A stretch of DNA of 6,756 bases from an uncultured Coriobacteriaceae bacterium (lineage in GTDB: Bacteria; Actinomycetota; Coriobacteriia; Coriobacteriales; QAMH01), in the NCBI GenBank assembly GCA_902783925.1, contig CACZSV010000116.1, forward strand, positions 1 to 6,756, read 5' to 3'. A model generated the notes under the pieces. That model was not told where the DNA came from and did no database searches. It worked only from the letters and a program-made list of their open reading frames with translations. This document shows, in pieces, positions 1-5,960 of this stretch; positions within the stretch are counted from its first letter, which is position 1, and every line of letters begins with the position of its first letter. Both the position numbers and the translations under genes were made by a program.

Positions 1-968
1 GCGCCGATGATGGCGGGCAGGACCATATAATGCGCGATTATCTCTCTCTTGCGCCATCCGCTTGCAAGCATGGTACCGATGACTGAGCTTTCCGATTCGA
101 TCGTTGCGTCGGTAAGCACCACGAAGACAAACGCCATAATCACTACGAGTACGATCAGCAGGACCGTCCACATGGTCTGATCGCCTTGGACGTCATCGAG
201 CGCATAGCCGATCCCCTGGTTGTCATGCGCATCGATGAGATTGTTTACAAATGTGTCGTGGTCGGATAGCGCATCGAGCATATCTTCTTCAATGTCGGTG
301 CGCGCTGCGAGGTCGAGATTCGGGTTATTAAAGGTGTACGAGTAGTTGTAGACCTCATTGCCGGAATTGAGATTCTGGTATGCCTGCTGCGAAACAGCGG
401 CGACGCAAAATGTGAGTGCATCGAACATGAAGCTCGAGTTATTTTGAAATAGCGCTTGATAATCGGGATAGGTGAGCACGCCGCAGATTGTAAATTCCTT
501 GCCATCCACGAGCACCGTATCGCCAATGGAAAGGCCATGGTTTTCCTGCATGAAGACACGGTCGAGTGCGATTTCGTTGTCTGCCTCGGGTGCTCGCCCC
601 TCGGCAAAATTGGGGATATTCACCGTTTCGCGCGGTGGGTAGATTCGTGCGGTTATATTGCTTGCGCCATCGCCTGAGCTGCCCAAATCGAGTGGTCTTT
701 CGTTATAGAAATCCTTCACAACGGTGACGCCGAGTGCTTCGACGGCGCTGATAGCGTCGTCTTCGGCTTCGAAATCACAGGTGAAGCGGCCATCTTCGAT
801 GGCGTAGGTTTTGGGCATATCGAGCACTATCTTCTCAATGCTGCTTGCCGCCAACAGAAATCCGCTTGTAAATGAAGTGGCAAACACCATCATCAAGAAC
901 ATTCCGAGGTATTTGCCAAGGTTGTTCCTAACATCTCGGGGGAAACGCTTGTTGAGTGGATTGCGCAT
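1..968 (-). CDS. ABC transporter permease, FtsX/MacB type (C-terminal part missing at window edge)
   Basis: This is the N-terminal 322 residues of a membrane permease that pairs with the ATPase encoded just upstream; the frame stays open to the left edge. A cytoplasmic N-terminus (MRNPLNKRFPRDVRNN) leads into a first membrane helix at about residues 19-41. A large extracytoplasmic domain follows (about 45-260), containing NEIALDRVFMQENHGLSIGDTV, a pattern of MacB-like periplasmic domains. A second helix lies at about 266-287, then ESSVIGTMLASGWRKREIIAHY, the typical FtsX-domain stretch after that helix. The start is the ATG touching the ATPase stop codon (TAGATG), with GGAG six bases upstream, so translation is probably coupled. 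In this family such proteins export peptides, antibiotics or lipids, or act mechanically on the envelope; the substrate cannot be read here. Permeases with this N-terminus are often around 1,000 residues with two FtsX domains, so much of the gene is probably outside the window (inference). Confidence 0.88.
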   Translation of the reverse strand, partial: MRNPLNKRFPRDVRNNLGKYLGMFLMMVFATSFTSGFLLAASSIEKIVLDMPKTYAIEDGRFTCDFEAEDDAISAVEALGVTVVKDFYNERPLDLGSSGDGASNITARIYPPRETVNIPNFAEGRAPEADNEIALDRVFMQENHGLSIGDTVLVDGKEFTICGVLTYPDYQALFQNNSSFMFDALTFCVAAVSQQAYQNLNSGNEVYNYSYTFNNPNLDLAARTDIEEDMLDALSDHDTFVNNLIDAHDNQGIGYALDDVQGDQTMWTVLLIVLVVIMAFVFVVLTDATIESESSVIGTMLASGWRKREIIAHYMVLPAIIG

Positions 969-1679
969 CTACCACTCCAATGAAGATGCGGGGCGCACAT
1001 CGGTGTTGATGCTGTCTTCAACAAACTGGCCGTTACGCAGACGTAAGATTCTATGCGCCATGTGCCTGATCGCGTCATTATGCGTGACGATGACAATAGT
1101 GCAGCCATATTCCTGATTGACCTGCTCCATCAATGCAAGAATCTCCTTGGATGTGTTGTAATCGAGTGCGCCTGTGGGCTCGTCGCATAGAAGAAGACTC
1201 GGATTTTTCACGAGAGCGCGCCCGATCGCGCAGCGCTGCTGCTGGCCGCCCGATATCTGATGCGGGAATTTCCTGCGATGCTCCCAAAGCCCGAGTGACC
1301 TCAGCAGTTCGCCAATGGGAAGCGGGTTTTCGGAGAGATACTCGCAGACCTCGATGTTTTCTTGGACGGTCAAATCTCCCACGAGGTTGTAGAACTGGAA
1401 GACAAAACCAAGCTCGCGGCGTCTGTATTCAACGAGGTTTCGATCGGAGAGCTTTGTGAGTTCGGTGCCGCCGACCCAGATCGTTCCGCTGTCTGCAGGC
1501 TCGAGCCCGCCGACGAGATTGAGAAAGGTCGATTTGCCGGAGCCCGATGGACCAAGCAGCACGCAAACCTCACCTCTATTGATTGCGGTGCTTATTCCCT
1601 GAAGCACTTCGACGTGCGCTTCTCCTTCGCCGTAGCCTTTCTTGAGATTGTCTATGCGAAGAAACGCCTCTCGATTCAT
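969..1679 (-). CDS. ABC transporter ATP-binding protein, LolD/MacB family
   Basis: This 236-residue cytoplasmic ATPase energises the adjacent FtsX-type permease. All nucleotide-binding motifs are present in order: Walker A GPSGSGKST (43-51), Q-loop Q95 in GFVFQFYNL, signature ISGGQQQR (142-149), Walker B LLLCDEPTGALD (162-173) with catalytic E167, and the switch histidine H200 in VTHND. The spacing and the sequence FQFYNLVGDLTVQEN are typical of the MacB/LolD/FtsE group rather than of importers. The length is normal for the family. The ATG at 1679 is preceded by AGAGGT five bases upstream. The stop codon directly abuts the permease start, so the two genes form one operon read leftwards. No regulator is visible in the window, but an imperfect palindrome lies in the upstream region. 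The substrate is unknown. Confidence 0.95.
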   Translation of the reverse strand: MNREAFLRIDNLKKGYGEGEAHVEVLQGISTAINRGEVCVLLGPSGSGKSTFLNLVGGLEPADSGTIWVGGTELTKLSDRNLVEYRRRELGFVFQFYNLVGDLTVQENIEVCEYLSENPLPIGELLRSLGLWEHRRKFPHQISGGQQQRCAIGRALVKNPSLLLCDEPTGALDYNTSKEILALMEQVNQEYGCTIVIVTHNDAIRHMAHRILRLRNGQFVEDSINTDVRPASSLEW

Positions 1680-1689
1680 AGGGTACCTC

Positions 1690-1714
1690 TAAATGTAAGC
1701 ATTGACTAACTTTA
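1690..1714. promoter_or_regulatory. Candidate operator: 25-bp imperfect palindrome upstream of the ABC operon
   Basis: The sequence is centred on 1702 and 8 of 12 base pairs are symmetric, with TAAA/TTTA at the outer ends. On the minus strand it contains TTAGTCAATGCTTACA. The half site TTAGTCAA/TTGACTAA resembles half sites of some TetR-family operators. It sits directly upstream of, and touches, the ATPase ribosome binding site (1685-1690). A repressor site here would fit an inducible exporter, but no -10/-35 pair is convincing and the symmetry is modest. Confidence 0.25.
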
Positions 1715-1817
1715 CGAGCGTACCACTGAAGATTTGAGTTGTCTAATTAATGAAGCATTTTTTTGCAGAAGTTCCCATAACAAGAAAAGGATTGCTGCGT
1801 TATTCGGGCTTCAGGAC

Positions 1818-1849
1818 TACAATTCGAGGGGGTATTGATTCTTGAGGGG
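1818..1849 (+). promoter_or_regulatory. cobI start region: possible -10 and the Shine-Dalgarno that decides the start
   Basis: TACAAT at 1818-1823 matches the -10 consensus at five of six bases, but I see no good -35 at the usual distance. GAGGGG at 1844-1849 lies seven bases before the ATG at 1857 and supports that start. A second purine run (GAGGGGG, 1826-1832) lies nine bases before an in-frame TTG at 1842, so a five-residue longer protein is possible. The family N-terminus favours the ATG. No cobalamin riboswitch motif is recognisable in this leader. Confidence 0.4.
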
Positions 1850-1856
1850 ATATGTA

Positions 1857-2543
1857 ATGCGAGGAAAGCTCTATGGTGTTAGCGTGGGTCCGGGCGATCC
1901 CGAACTCATGACATTGAAGGCAGTGCGTATCATCCGTGAGTCCGATGTCATTGCCATTCCCAATATTGGTCATAAACGCCAGACGGCATATTCGATTGCC
2001 GAAGAATATTTAGCGGGCAAGGAGCTGCTCGATTGCGCAACGCCCATGACGCGCGAACATGATGTCGCATGCGTGGCGTACGAAAAGATCGCCGATGACC
2101 TATGTGCTTTGCTCGATACGGGTAAGACGGTGGCGTATCTGTGCTTGGGCGATATCGCCATATACTCAAGCTATATGTACGTTCACGATATCGTCGTAGG
2201 ACGTGGTTACGAGGCAGAAGTCATTCCCGGTGTCACGTCGTTTTCTGCCTGTGCTGCACGCTTGGGCACAACGCTCTGCGAAGGGCCCGAGCGTCTATTG
2301 GTGGCGCCGGTCATGGCATCGGACATCGACGATGTTTTGGATGTCCCGGCCAATAAAGTATTCATGAAATCAGGGAGCGCCGTGCACGACCTGCGCGATA
2401 CGCTGGAAGCGCACGGTCAGCTCGAGGATGCGAGCATGGTGGCGAACTGCGGCTTGCCCGATGAAAAGGTGTTCGAGCGCTTTGCCGATATCGAGGATGA
2501 TGCTGATTACTTCTCGGTTGTTATCGTGAAGGAGCGCAGGTGA
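1857..2543 (+). CDS. cobI: Precorrin-2 / cobalt-precorrin-2 C(20)-methyltransferase
   Basis: This 228-residue SAM-dependent enzyme adds the C20 methyl group to the corrin ring precursor of vitamin B12, giving (cobalt-)precorrin-3. The fold is the tetrapyrrole methylase type. The N-terminal glycine-rich loop is GVSVGPGDPELMTLKA (7-22). The second conserved block is LGDIAIYSSYMYVH (97-110). The third is EVIPGVTSFSACAARLGTTLCEG (121-143), whose SFxACAARLG run is characteristic of CobI/CbiL rather than the other corrin methylases. The C-terminus YFSVVIVKERR closes the domain at the usual length. In an anaerobe the substrate is probably the cobalt-bound form, making this CbiL in function (inference). 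The LGD motif is followed by I where many relatives have P or V. No other cob/cbi gene is in the window: the gene is flanked by a divergent ABC operon and a convergent redox gene and ends in a terminator. Confidence 0.93.
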   Translation: MRGKLYGVSVGPGDPELMTLKAVRIIRESDVIAIPNIGHKRQTAYSIAEEYLAGKELLDCATPMTREHDVACVAYEKIADDLCALLDTGKTVAYLCLGDIAIYSSYMYVHDIVVGRGYEAEVIPGVTSFSACAARLGTTLCEGPERLLVAPVMASDIDDVLDVPANKVFMKSGSAVHDLRDTLEAHGQLEDASMVANCGLPDEKVFERFADIEDDADYFSVVIVKERR

Positions 2544-2570
2544 CAAAAGGAAGACTCTTCCTTTTGTCAC
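2540..2570. terminator. Bidirectional intrinsic terminator between convergent genes
   Basis: This is a perfect 15-bp inverted repeat around a single central C at 2555. The inner core GGAAGA/TCTTCC is flanked by AAAA and TTTT, so on either strand a hairpin is followed by a short T run. The cobI stop codon TGA (2541-2543) lies inside the left arm, and the minus-strand flavin reductase gene ends 27 bases beyond the right arm. It therefore probably ends transcription from both directions. Confidence 0.85.
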
Positions 2571-2597
2571 GCGGTCCTTGGCAAGATGCAAGTCCAA

Positions 2598-3296
2598 CTA
2601 CAATTCGATGCGTTCGAACATGTCGCGTCCCATACCGCACATGGGGCATTTGAAGTCATCGGGCAGTTCTTCGGTCTTTACGATATAGCCGCAGATCTTG
2701 CAGCGCCAGCCAATGCGCGGTGCATCTTCTTGGGGTTGTTCTGGTTGAGCGTTAGCTGATGGCTCCGCGTCGGATTCCGAGCTGATAAAGCTCGATGCTT
2801 TTGGCGGTGTCTTTCCGCCCTTGACAAGATGATAATAGGCATATGTCATGGGCTCCTCGTTTGAGAGGACGCTCGCGAATTCGACTTCTCCGACTATAAC
2901 GAAGTGCGACCCGACGTCGACTTTGTCAATGACACGTGCTCCAAAATGAGCGACAGTGTTTTCAGAAACATAGGGGGTTCCGGCATCGTCGAATTCGTGG
3001 GCTGTGTCAGCAAATTTGTCTGTGTCTGCACTTGTCTGGAAACCGAAACGTCCAATGAGCTCCATCGAAGCGCTTTTTGCGAGAACGCTTGCTTCAAAAC
3101 GCCCGGATTCCAGAATAACGCCTGTTGTGTAATTCTCTTTGTTGATGGCAATGGTCACGCGTGCGGGAGATGAGGTGACTTGCAGAAGCGTATTGATGAT
3201 GCAGCCTGCCATTGTTGTGCCGTTTTTGGCCGAGACGATATATACCCCGCAGCTTAATGAACGAAATGCTTTTGTGTCGATACTTGAAGTGCTCAT
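2598..3296 (-). CDS. Flavin reductase-rubredoxin fusion protein (high-molecular-weight rubredoxin type)
   Basis: This is a 232-residue cytoplasmic redox protein with two domains. Residues 1 to about 165 form an FMN-binding split-barrel flavin reductase domain, with GCIINTLLQVTSSPARVTIA (31-50) followed by INKENYT and, further on, ELIGRFGFQTS. A polar linker rich in S, E, P and Q (about 167-193) leads to a C-terminal rubredoxin-like iron site. Its cysteines are C199, C202, C217 and C220 (WRCKICGY ... FKCPMCGMGRDMF). The same arrangement is known from Hrb of Moorella, an NAD(P)H-oxidising rubredoxin that feeds electrons to flavodiiron proteins for NO or O2 reduction. A similar role here is inference, because no flavodiiron gene is in the window. 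The metal site has 14 residues between the two CxxC pairs, close to rubrerythrin and much shorter than classical rubredoxin. The ATG is preceded by GAGGGGAG. The gene appears monocistronic and shares the terminator with cobI. Confidence 0.9.
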   Translation of the reverse strand: MSTSSIDTKAFRSLSCGVYIVSAKNGTTMAGCIINTLLQVTSSPARVTIAINKENYTTGVILESGRFEASVLAKSASMELIGRFGFQTSADTDKFADTAHEFDDAGTPYVSENTVAHFGARVIDKVDVGSHFVIVGEVEFASVLSNEEPMTYAYYHLVKGGKTPPKASSFISSESDAEPSANAQPEQPQEDAPRIGWRCKICGYIVKTEELPDDFKCPMCGMGRDMFERIEL

Positions 3297-3482
3297 GCTC
3301 CCCTCGCTTTCTCGCTTGATAACCTATACGAGAAGCATACCATCGACCTCTGTGGAAATCAGTGACTTTGACAAGATGGTCCGCGGTAAGTAGCGAAGTG
3401 TTCTAAGATCCATGGGGTTTCGTTTTCTGGGTTGCCAGCATCAAATGTGCGCCTGCAAAGCATGCGTAATGGGCATGGACCC

Positions 3483-4595
3483 TCATAACGAGGAGAACAG
3501 CTTCTCTGCAGCTTTCAGGTAGTTCTCCTCTGCGTGCTCCATGGCACTGTCAATATCTTGCCCCTCGCTTGCATCGACCACACGGAACAAGTCCAGTTCT
3601 TGCAATCCGTTGCTATCGAGGGCAACTGTTCCGCAGATAGCCGCTACGGGTATTCCAGCCTTCTTCGCTCGTGTGGCCACGCCACTTATGGCTTTGCCAT
3701 GCAAGGATTGCTCGTCAAGCTTGCCCTCGCCTGTCACTACAAGATCTGCTTCCGCGATGAGCGTGTCGAAATTCATCAGGTTCAAGAGCTCAGCGATTCC
3801 GGGGCGGATGGTGGCTTTGAGGAACACCGAGAGCGCCATGCCCAAGCCCCCGGCGGCACCGTAGCCTGCAGAGCTAAAATTCACGATGGGATGCGTTTCG
3901 GTGATGACCTGCGCGAAATGCTCCATGCCCGCCTCGAGGGCTTCGATGCCAGCATCATCGGCGCCTTTCTGCCGGCCGAATACGTACGTAGCGCCGCAAG
4001 ATCCCAGCAGCGGATTGTCCACATCGCTCAGGATGCTGATTGACGCGGTTTGCGCTCGAGGATGCAATCCATGCTCATCAATTCGCGCAACAGCTGATAA
4101 ATCAGCACCGTATCCAGACAGTTCAAAGCCAGCGGCATCGAAGAACTGAACGCCAAGTGCCCGCAAACAACCCATTCCGCCATCGTTCGTGCACGATCCG
4201 CCCAAGCCTATGACAATTGTTTCGCATCCCTGGTCAAGGGAGAAGCGTATGCATTCTCCCAGGCCATAGCTCGTTGTGGCGAGTGGATTGCGCTCGCTGT
4301 ATTCGAGAAGTGTCAGGCCACAGGTTGAAGCAGCTTCGATGAACGCTGTGCCGTCGCATACGAAAACCTCACCCTCGATGGAGCGCATAAGACCGTCATG
4401 CGCGGGAAGGGAAATGCGTTTGCCTTGGCGCGTGTGAGCTATGGCATCAATCGTGCCCTCGCCACCATCGGCAATGGGGCATGAGATACATTGGGCTTCG
4501 GGAAACGTCGTTTGCGCTGCCTTCTCCAACAGCTCGGCAATTCTCGCACTCGAGAGCGTGCCCTTGAACGAATCCGAGGCGAATACGAGTTTCAT
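3483..4595 (-). CDS. glxK: Glycerate 2-kinase, GlxK/GarK family
   Basis: This 370-residue cytoplasmic kinase phosphorylates D-glycerate with ATP. GlxK/GarK relatives form 2-phosphoglycerate, which enters lower glycolysis. Family blocks run the whole length: DSFKGTLSS (8-16), PIADGGEGT (40-48), GLGGSCTNDGGMG (130-142), SDVDNPLLG (190-198), FGRQKGA (206-212), YGAAGGLGMA (245-254) and TGEGKLDEQSLHGKA (288-302). The length is normal and no key block is missing. The ATG overlaps the stop of the upstream acetyltransferase gene (ATGA, 4 nt shared) and has only a weak Shine-Dalgarno, so translation is probably coupled. It is the last gene of a three-gene minus-strand operon, and I see no convincing terminator behind it. 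No glycerate-producing enzyme (tartronate semialdehyde reductase, glyoxylate carboligase) or transporter is nearby, so the source of glycerate is not shown. Confidence 0.94.
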   Translation of the reverse strand: MKLVFASDSFKGTLSSARIAELLEKAAQTTFPEAQCISCPIADGGEGTIDAIAHTRQGKRISLPAHDGLMRSIEGEVFVCDGTAFIEAASTCGLTLLEYSERNPLATTSYGLGECIRFSLDQGCETIVIGLGGSCTNDGGMGCLRALGVQFFDAAGFELSGYGADLSAVARIDEHGLHPRAQTASISILSDVDNPLLGSCGATYVFGRQKGADDAGIEALEAGMEHFAQVITETHPIVNFSSAGYGAAGGLGMALSVFLKATIRPGIAELLNLMNFDTLIAEADLVVTGEGKLDEQSLHGKAISGVATRAKKAGIPVAAICGTVALDSNGLQELDLFRVVDASEGQDIDSAMEHAEENYLKAAEKLFSSL

Positions 4596-5083
4596 GGCGC
4601 AAGCTCAATCGTCATAAGCCATTCGGTATCGTCAGCGCCGTCGCCGATGATTTGAAAGCCCAGTCGTTCATAGAGGTGCAGCGCGGGGTTGTCCTTTTGA
4701 ACGGAAAGCGATGCGCGGGCATAGCCGGCATCGCAAAGCTCGTCGAGCATCTGCCGCATCATTGCTGTGCCTATGCCCTGACCACGACACTGTTTGTAAA
4801 GCGATATCGAAAACGAGGGCGTTGCGTCGTCAATGTGGCCGTACTCATCAGTCGTGCGCACCCAGCACGCGCCGATCACGTTGCCATCAATAACGGCGAC
4901 CAAAGCGCGGTCATCGGGCAGCTCTCCAAATCTTTCGAAGGCGGCGCGACATTTGGGATCGTCGTAGATGACCGAGCGCGGAATCTTGCCCTCGAAGCCT
5001 TCCGGCACGTAAATCGCCTCGTAAAGGAAGTCTTCGAGCAACGCGTACTCGTTGCTATCCATATGTCGGATCGTGTAGCCCAT
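4592..5083 (-). CDS. GNAT family N-acetyltransferase
   Basis: This 163-residue single-domain protein has the Gcn5-related acetyltransferase fold, which transfers acetyl from acetyl-CoA to an amine. The acetyl-CoA pyrophosphate-binding loop is CRGQGIGTAMM (99-109). The C-terminal motif B is LSVQKDNPALHLYERLGF (126-143), including the conserved N132 and Y138 of the NxxAxxLYExxGF pattern. The N-terminal part (IRHMDSNEYALLEDFLYEAIYVPEGF) resembles other uncharacterised GNATs. The start is the ATG at 5083, with AGGA four bases upstream, a slightly short spacing. The gene begins 14 nt after the upstream small-protein gene and overlaps glxK by 4 nt, so the three are probably co-transcribed. Neither substrate nor link to glycerate metabolism can be read from the sequence; it could modify a small molecule or a protein N-terminus. 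Confidence 0.9.
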   Translation of the reverse strand: MGYTIRHMDSNEYALLEDFLYEAIYVPEGFEGKIPRSVIYDDPKCRAAFERFGELPDDRALVAVIDGNVIGACWVRTTDEYGHIDDATPSFSISLYKQCRGQGIGTAMMRQMLDELCDAGYARASLSVQKDNPALHLYERLGFQIIGDGADDTEWLMTIELAP

Positions 5084-5097
5084 AATTTCCTAACGAC

Positions 5098-5394
5098 TTA
5101 GCCCTCATCCCACGGATGCGATGTCAAATGCCAGCCGTTGCAGTAGGGGCAACGGTAGGTTTTCAGGCCTGTTGTTCCGTACGCTTCGCAGGTAGCAATT
5201 GCCTCTTGCGCCTCCCATTGCGTGGAGTAGCGGTTCTTCGATTCGCAAGCCTTCTCGCGCCTTACGGCCTCCTTTTTGGCAGACACGCGCTTTCCACGAC
5301 GCTGCTCTGCGGCAAATACGTCGTCCATGTTGCCGAGCTGCGATTTGAACTGCTGTACGCGCTTTGCTTTTGCCGAAGGCTTTCTGCTGCTCAT
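5098..5394 (-). CDS. Small basic protein with C-terminal Cys/His (probable zinc) motif
   Basis: This is a 98-residue protein that I cannot name. The N-terminal half (about 1-48) is lysine- and arginine-rich and probably helical or disordered. The C-terminal half has C50, C69 and then RCPYCNGWHLTSH (81-93), giving C82-x2-C85-x3-H89-x3-H93. That is a plausible zinc site, possibly with C50. The pattern of a Cys/Lys/Tyr segment followed by YxCPxCxGWHLTS is one I associate with small actinobacterial and phage proteins, but no function is known to me. A nucleic-acid-binding role would fit the charge and metal motif (inference). The ATG has GAGGGA upstream at good spacing, and a TATAAT element lies 40 bp further up. 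It is the first gene of the operon with the GNAT and glxK genes. Confidence 0.78.
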   Translation of the reverse strand: MSSRKPSAKAKRVQQFKSQLGNMDDVFAAEQRRGKRVSAKKEAVRREKACESKNRYSTQWEAQEAIATCEAYGTTGLKTYRCPYCNGWHLTSHPWDEG

Positions 5395-5434
5395 GTGCTC
5401 GTCCCTCGTGGTGGCGCTCCTGTCATACAGCTAC

Positions 5435-5440
5435 ATTATA
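5435..5440 (-). promoter_or_regulatory. Candidate -10 element of the small protein-GNAT-glxK operon
   Basis: On the minus strand this reads TATAAT, a perfect -10 hexamer, giving a leader of roughly 35 nt before the ATG at 5394. No hexamer close to TTGACA lies 16-18 bp upstream, so promoter strength is uncertain. It lies after the sIHF terminator, so the operon probably has its own start of transcription. Confidence 0.45.
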
Positions 5441-5518
5441 CCTTGGTCACGTAATGGGCCCTTCCAGCTATCGAAACTCAAATTGGGGTGCGCCTCATCG
5501 TGCTCGCTCACTACGCGC

Positions 5519-5555
5519 AAAAGAAACGACCCGCTGGGATTACCCAACGGGCCGT
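5519..5555 (-). terminator. Intrinsic terminator of the sIHF gene
   Basis: Read on the minus strand, this is a 13-bp stem (5526-5538 with 5543-5555, two G-U pairs) around the loop TAAT, followed by TTCTTTT. It starts 25 nt past the sIHF stop codon and separates that gene from the downstream operon. Confidence 0.92.
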
Positions 5556-5579
5556 CTTCTCAATATGAATTGGCTTTAA

Positions 5580-5888
5580 TTACTTGCCAAAGCGCTCGAT
5601 GAGCTTTTCCTTCTGGGCGCTGCCAAGACCGCCAACGCGACGGTTCTCGGCGATGCCGATCTCTTCCATAGCCTTCTGAGCAGAAACCTTGCCCACACCG
5701 GGAAGAGAAACGAGGATCTGCTGGACCTTCGTCTTCTTTGCGATCTCATCCTTGCTGTTGAGCACTTTCTTGAGCGAAATCTTGCCGGCCTTGATGTCAG
5801 CCTTGAGCTTAGCGCGCTTTGCGCGAGCCTCTTTTGCCTTTTCCAGCGCAGCGGTACGCTGTGCTGCAGTCATCTTGGGTAAGGGCAT
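5580..5888 (-). CDS. Actinobacterial integration host factor (sIHF/mIHF)
   Basis: This 102-residue nucleoid-associated protein belongs to the actinobacterial IHF family, which is unrelated to the alpha/beta IHF of Proteobacteria. Relatives in Mycobacterium and Streptomyces bind duplex DNA with little sequence preference, affect supercoiling and integration, and are essential or growth-important. The N-terminus is a long basic helix (MTAAQRTAALEKAKEARAKR, 6-25). The C-terminal helix-two turns-helix domain carries LPGVGKVSAQKAMEEIGI (62-79) and NRRVGGLGSAQKEKLIERF (82-100), the DNA-contacting part in known structures. Length matches the family. The ATG is preceded by GAGGAGG, the strongest ribosome binding site in the window. 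The gene appears monocistronic, with its own promoter and terminator, which suits high expression. In many actinobacteria this gene lies beside gmk; here it does not have gmk on either side within the window. Confidence 0.95.
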   Translation of the reverse strand: MPLPKMTAAQRTAALEKAKEARAKRAKLKADIKAGKISLKKVLNSKDEIAKKTKVQQILVSLPGVGKVSAQKAMEEIGIAENRRVGGLGSAQKEKLIERFGK

Positions 5889-5924
5889 TAGTCCTCCTCA
5901 TAGTTGGTTTTTCTTGCCGCAGGT

Positions 5925-5960
5925 ACTATAGCACGCTTGCGCCGCATGTAAATAAATTTA
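5925..5960 (-). promoter_or_regulatory. Promoter of the sIHF gene
   Basis: On the minus strand TTTACA (5947-5952) and TATAGT (5925-5930) match the -35 and -10 consensus at five of six bases each, with a 16-bp spacer. An A/T-only stretch directly upstream (5951-5960 and on) could act as an UP element. The predicted start lies about 30 nt before the ATG, leaving a short leader with the strong GAGGAGG site. Confidence 0.75.

Noticed and set aside
245..607. Long open frames on either strand inside the permease region.
   Set aside because: They overlap the continuous 322-codon permease frame, which has family motifs and membrane segments; the others show none.
1680..1856. Possible cobalamin riboswitch in front of cobI.
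   Set aside because: The leader is short and I find no recognisable B12-box or receptor-domain sequence. A covariance-model search would settle it.
3324..3413. Minus-strand 29-codon frame starting MDLRTLRY, similar to the first residues of LysR-type regulators.
   Set aside because: It stops after 29 codons, does not continue into a helix-turn-helix, and has no Shine-Dalgarno sequence. It overlaps the leader of the flavin reductase gene.
5431..5511. Minus-strand 26-codon frame beginning with GTG upstream of the small Cys/His protein, a possible leader peptide.
   Set aside because: It has no ribosome binding site, its open frame runs back through the sIHF terminator, and its end overlaps the predicted -10 element, so it would probably not be transcribed by the operon promoter.
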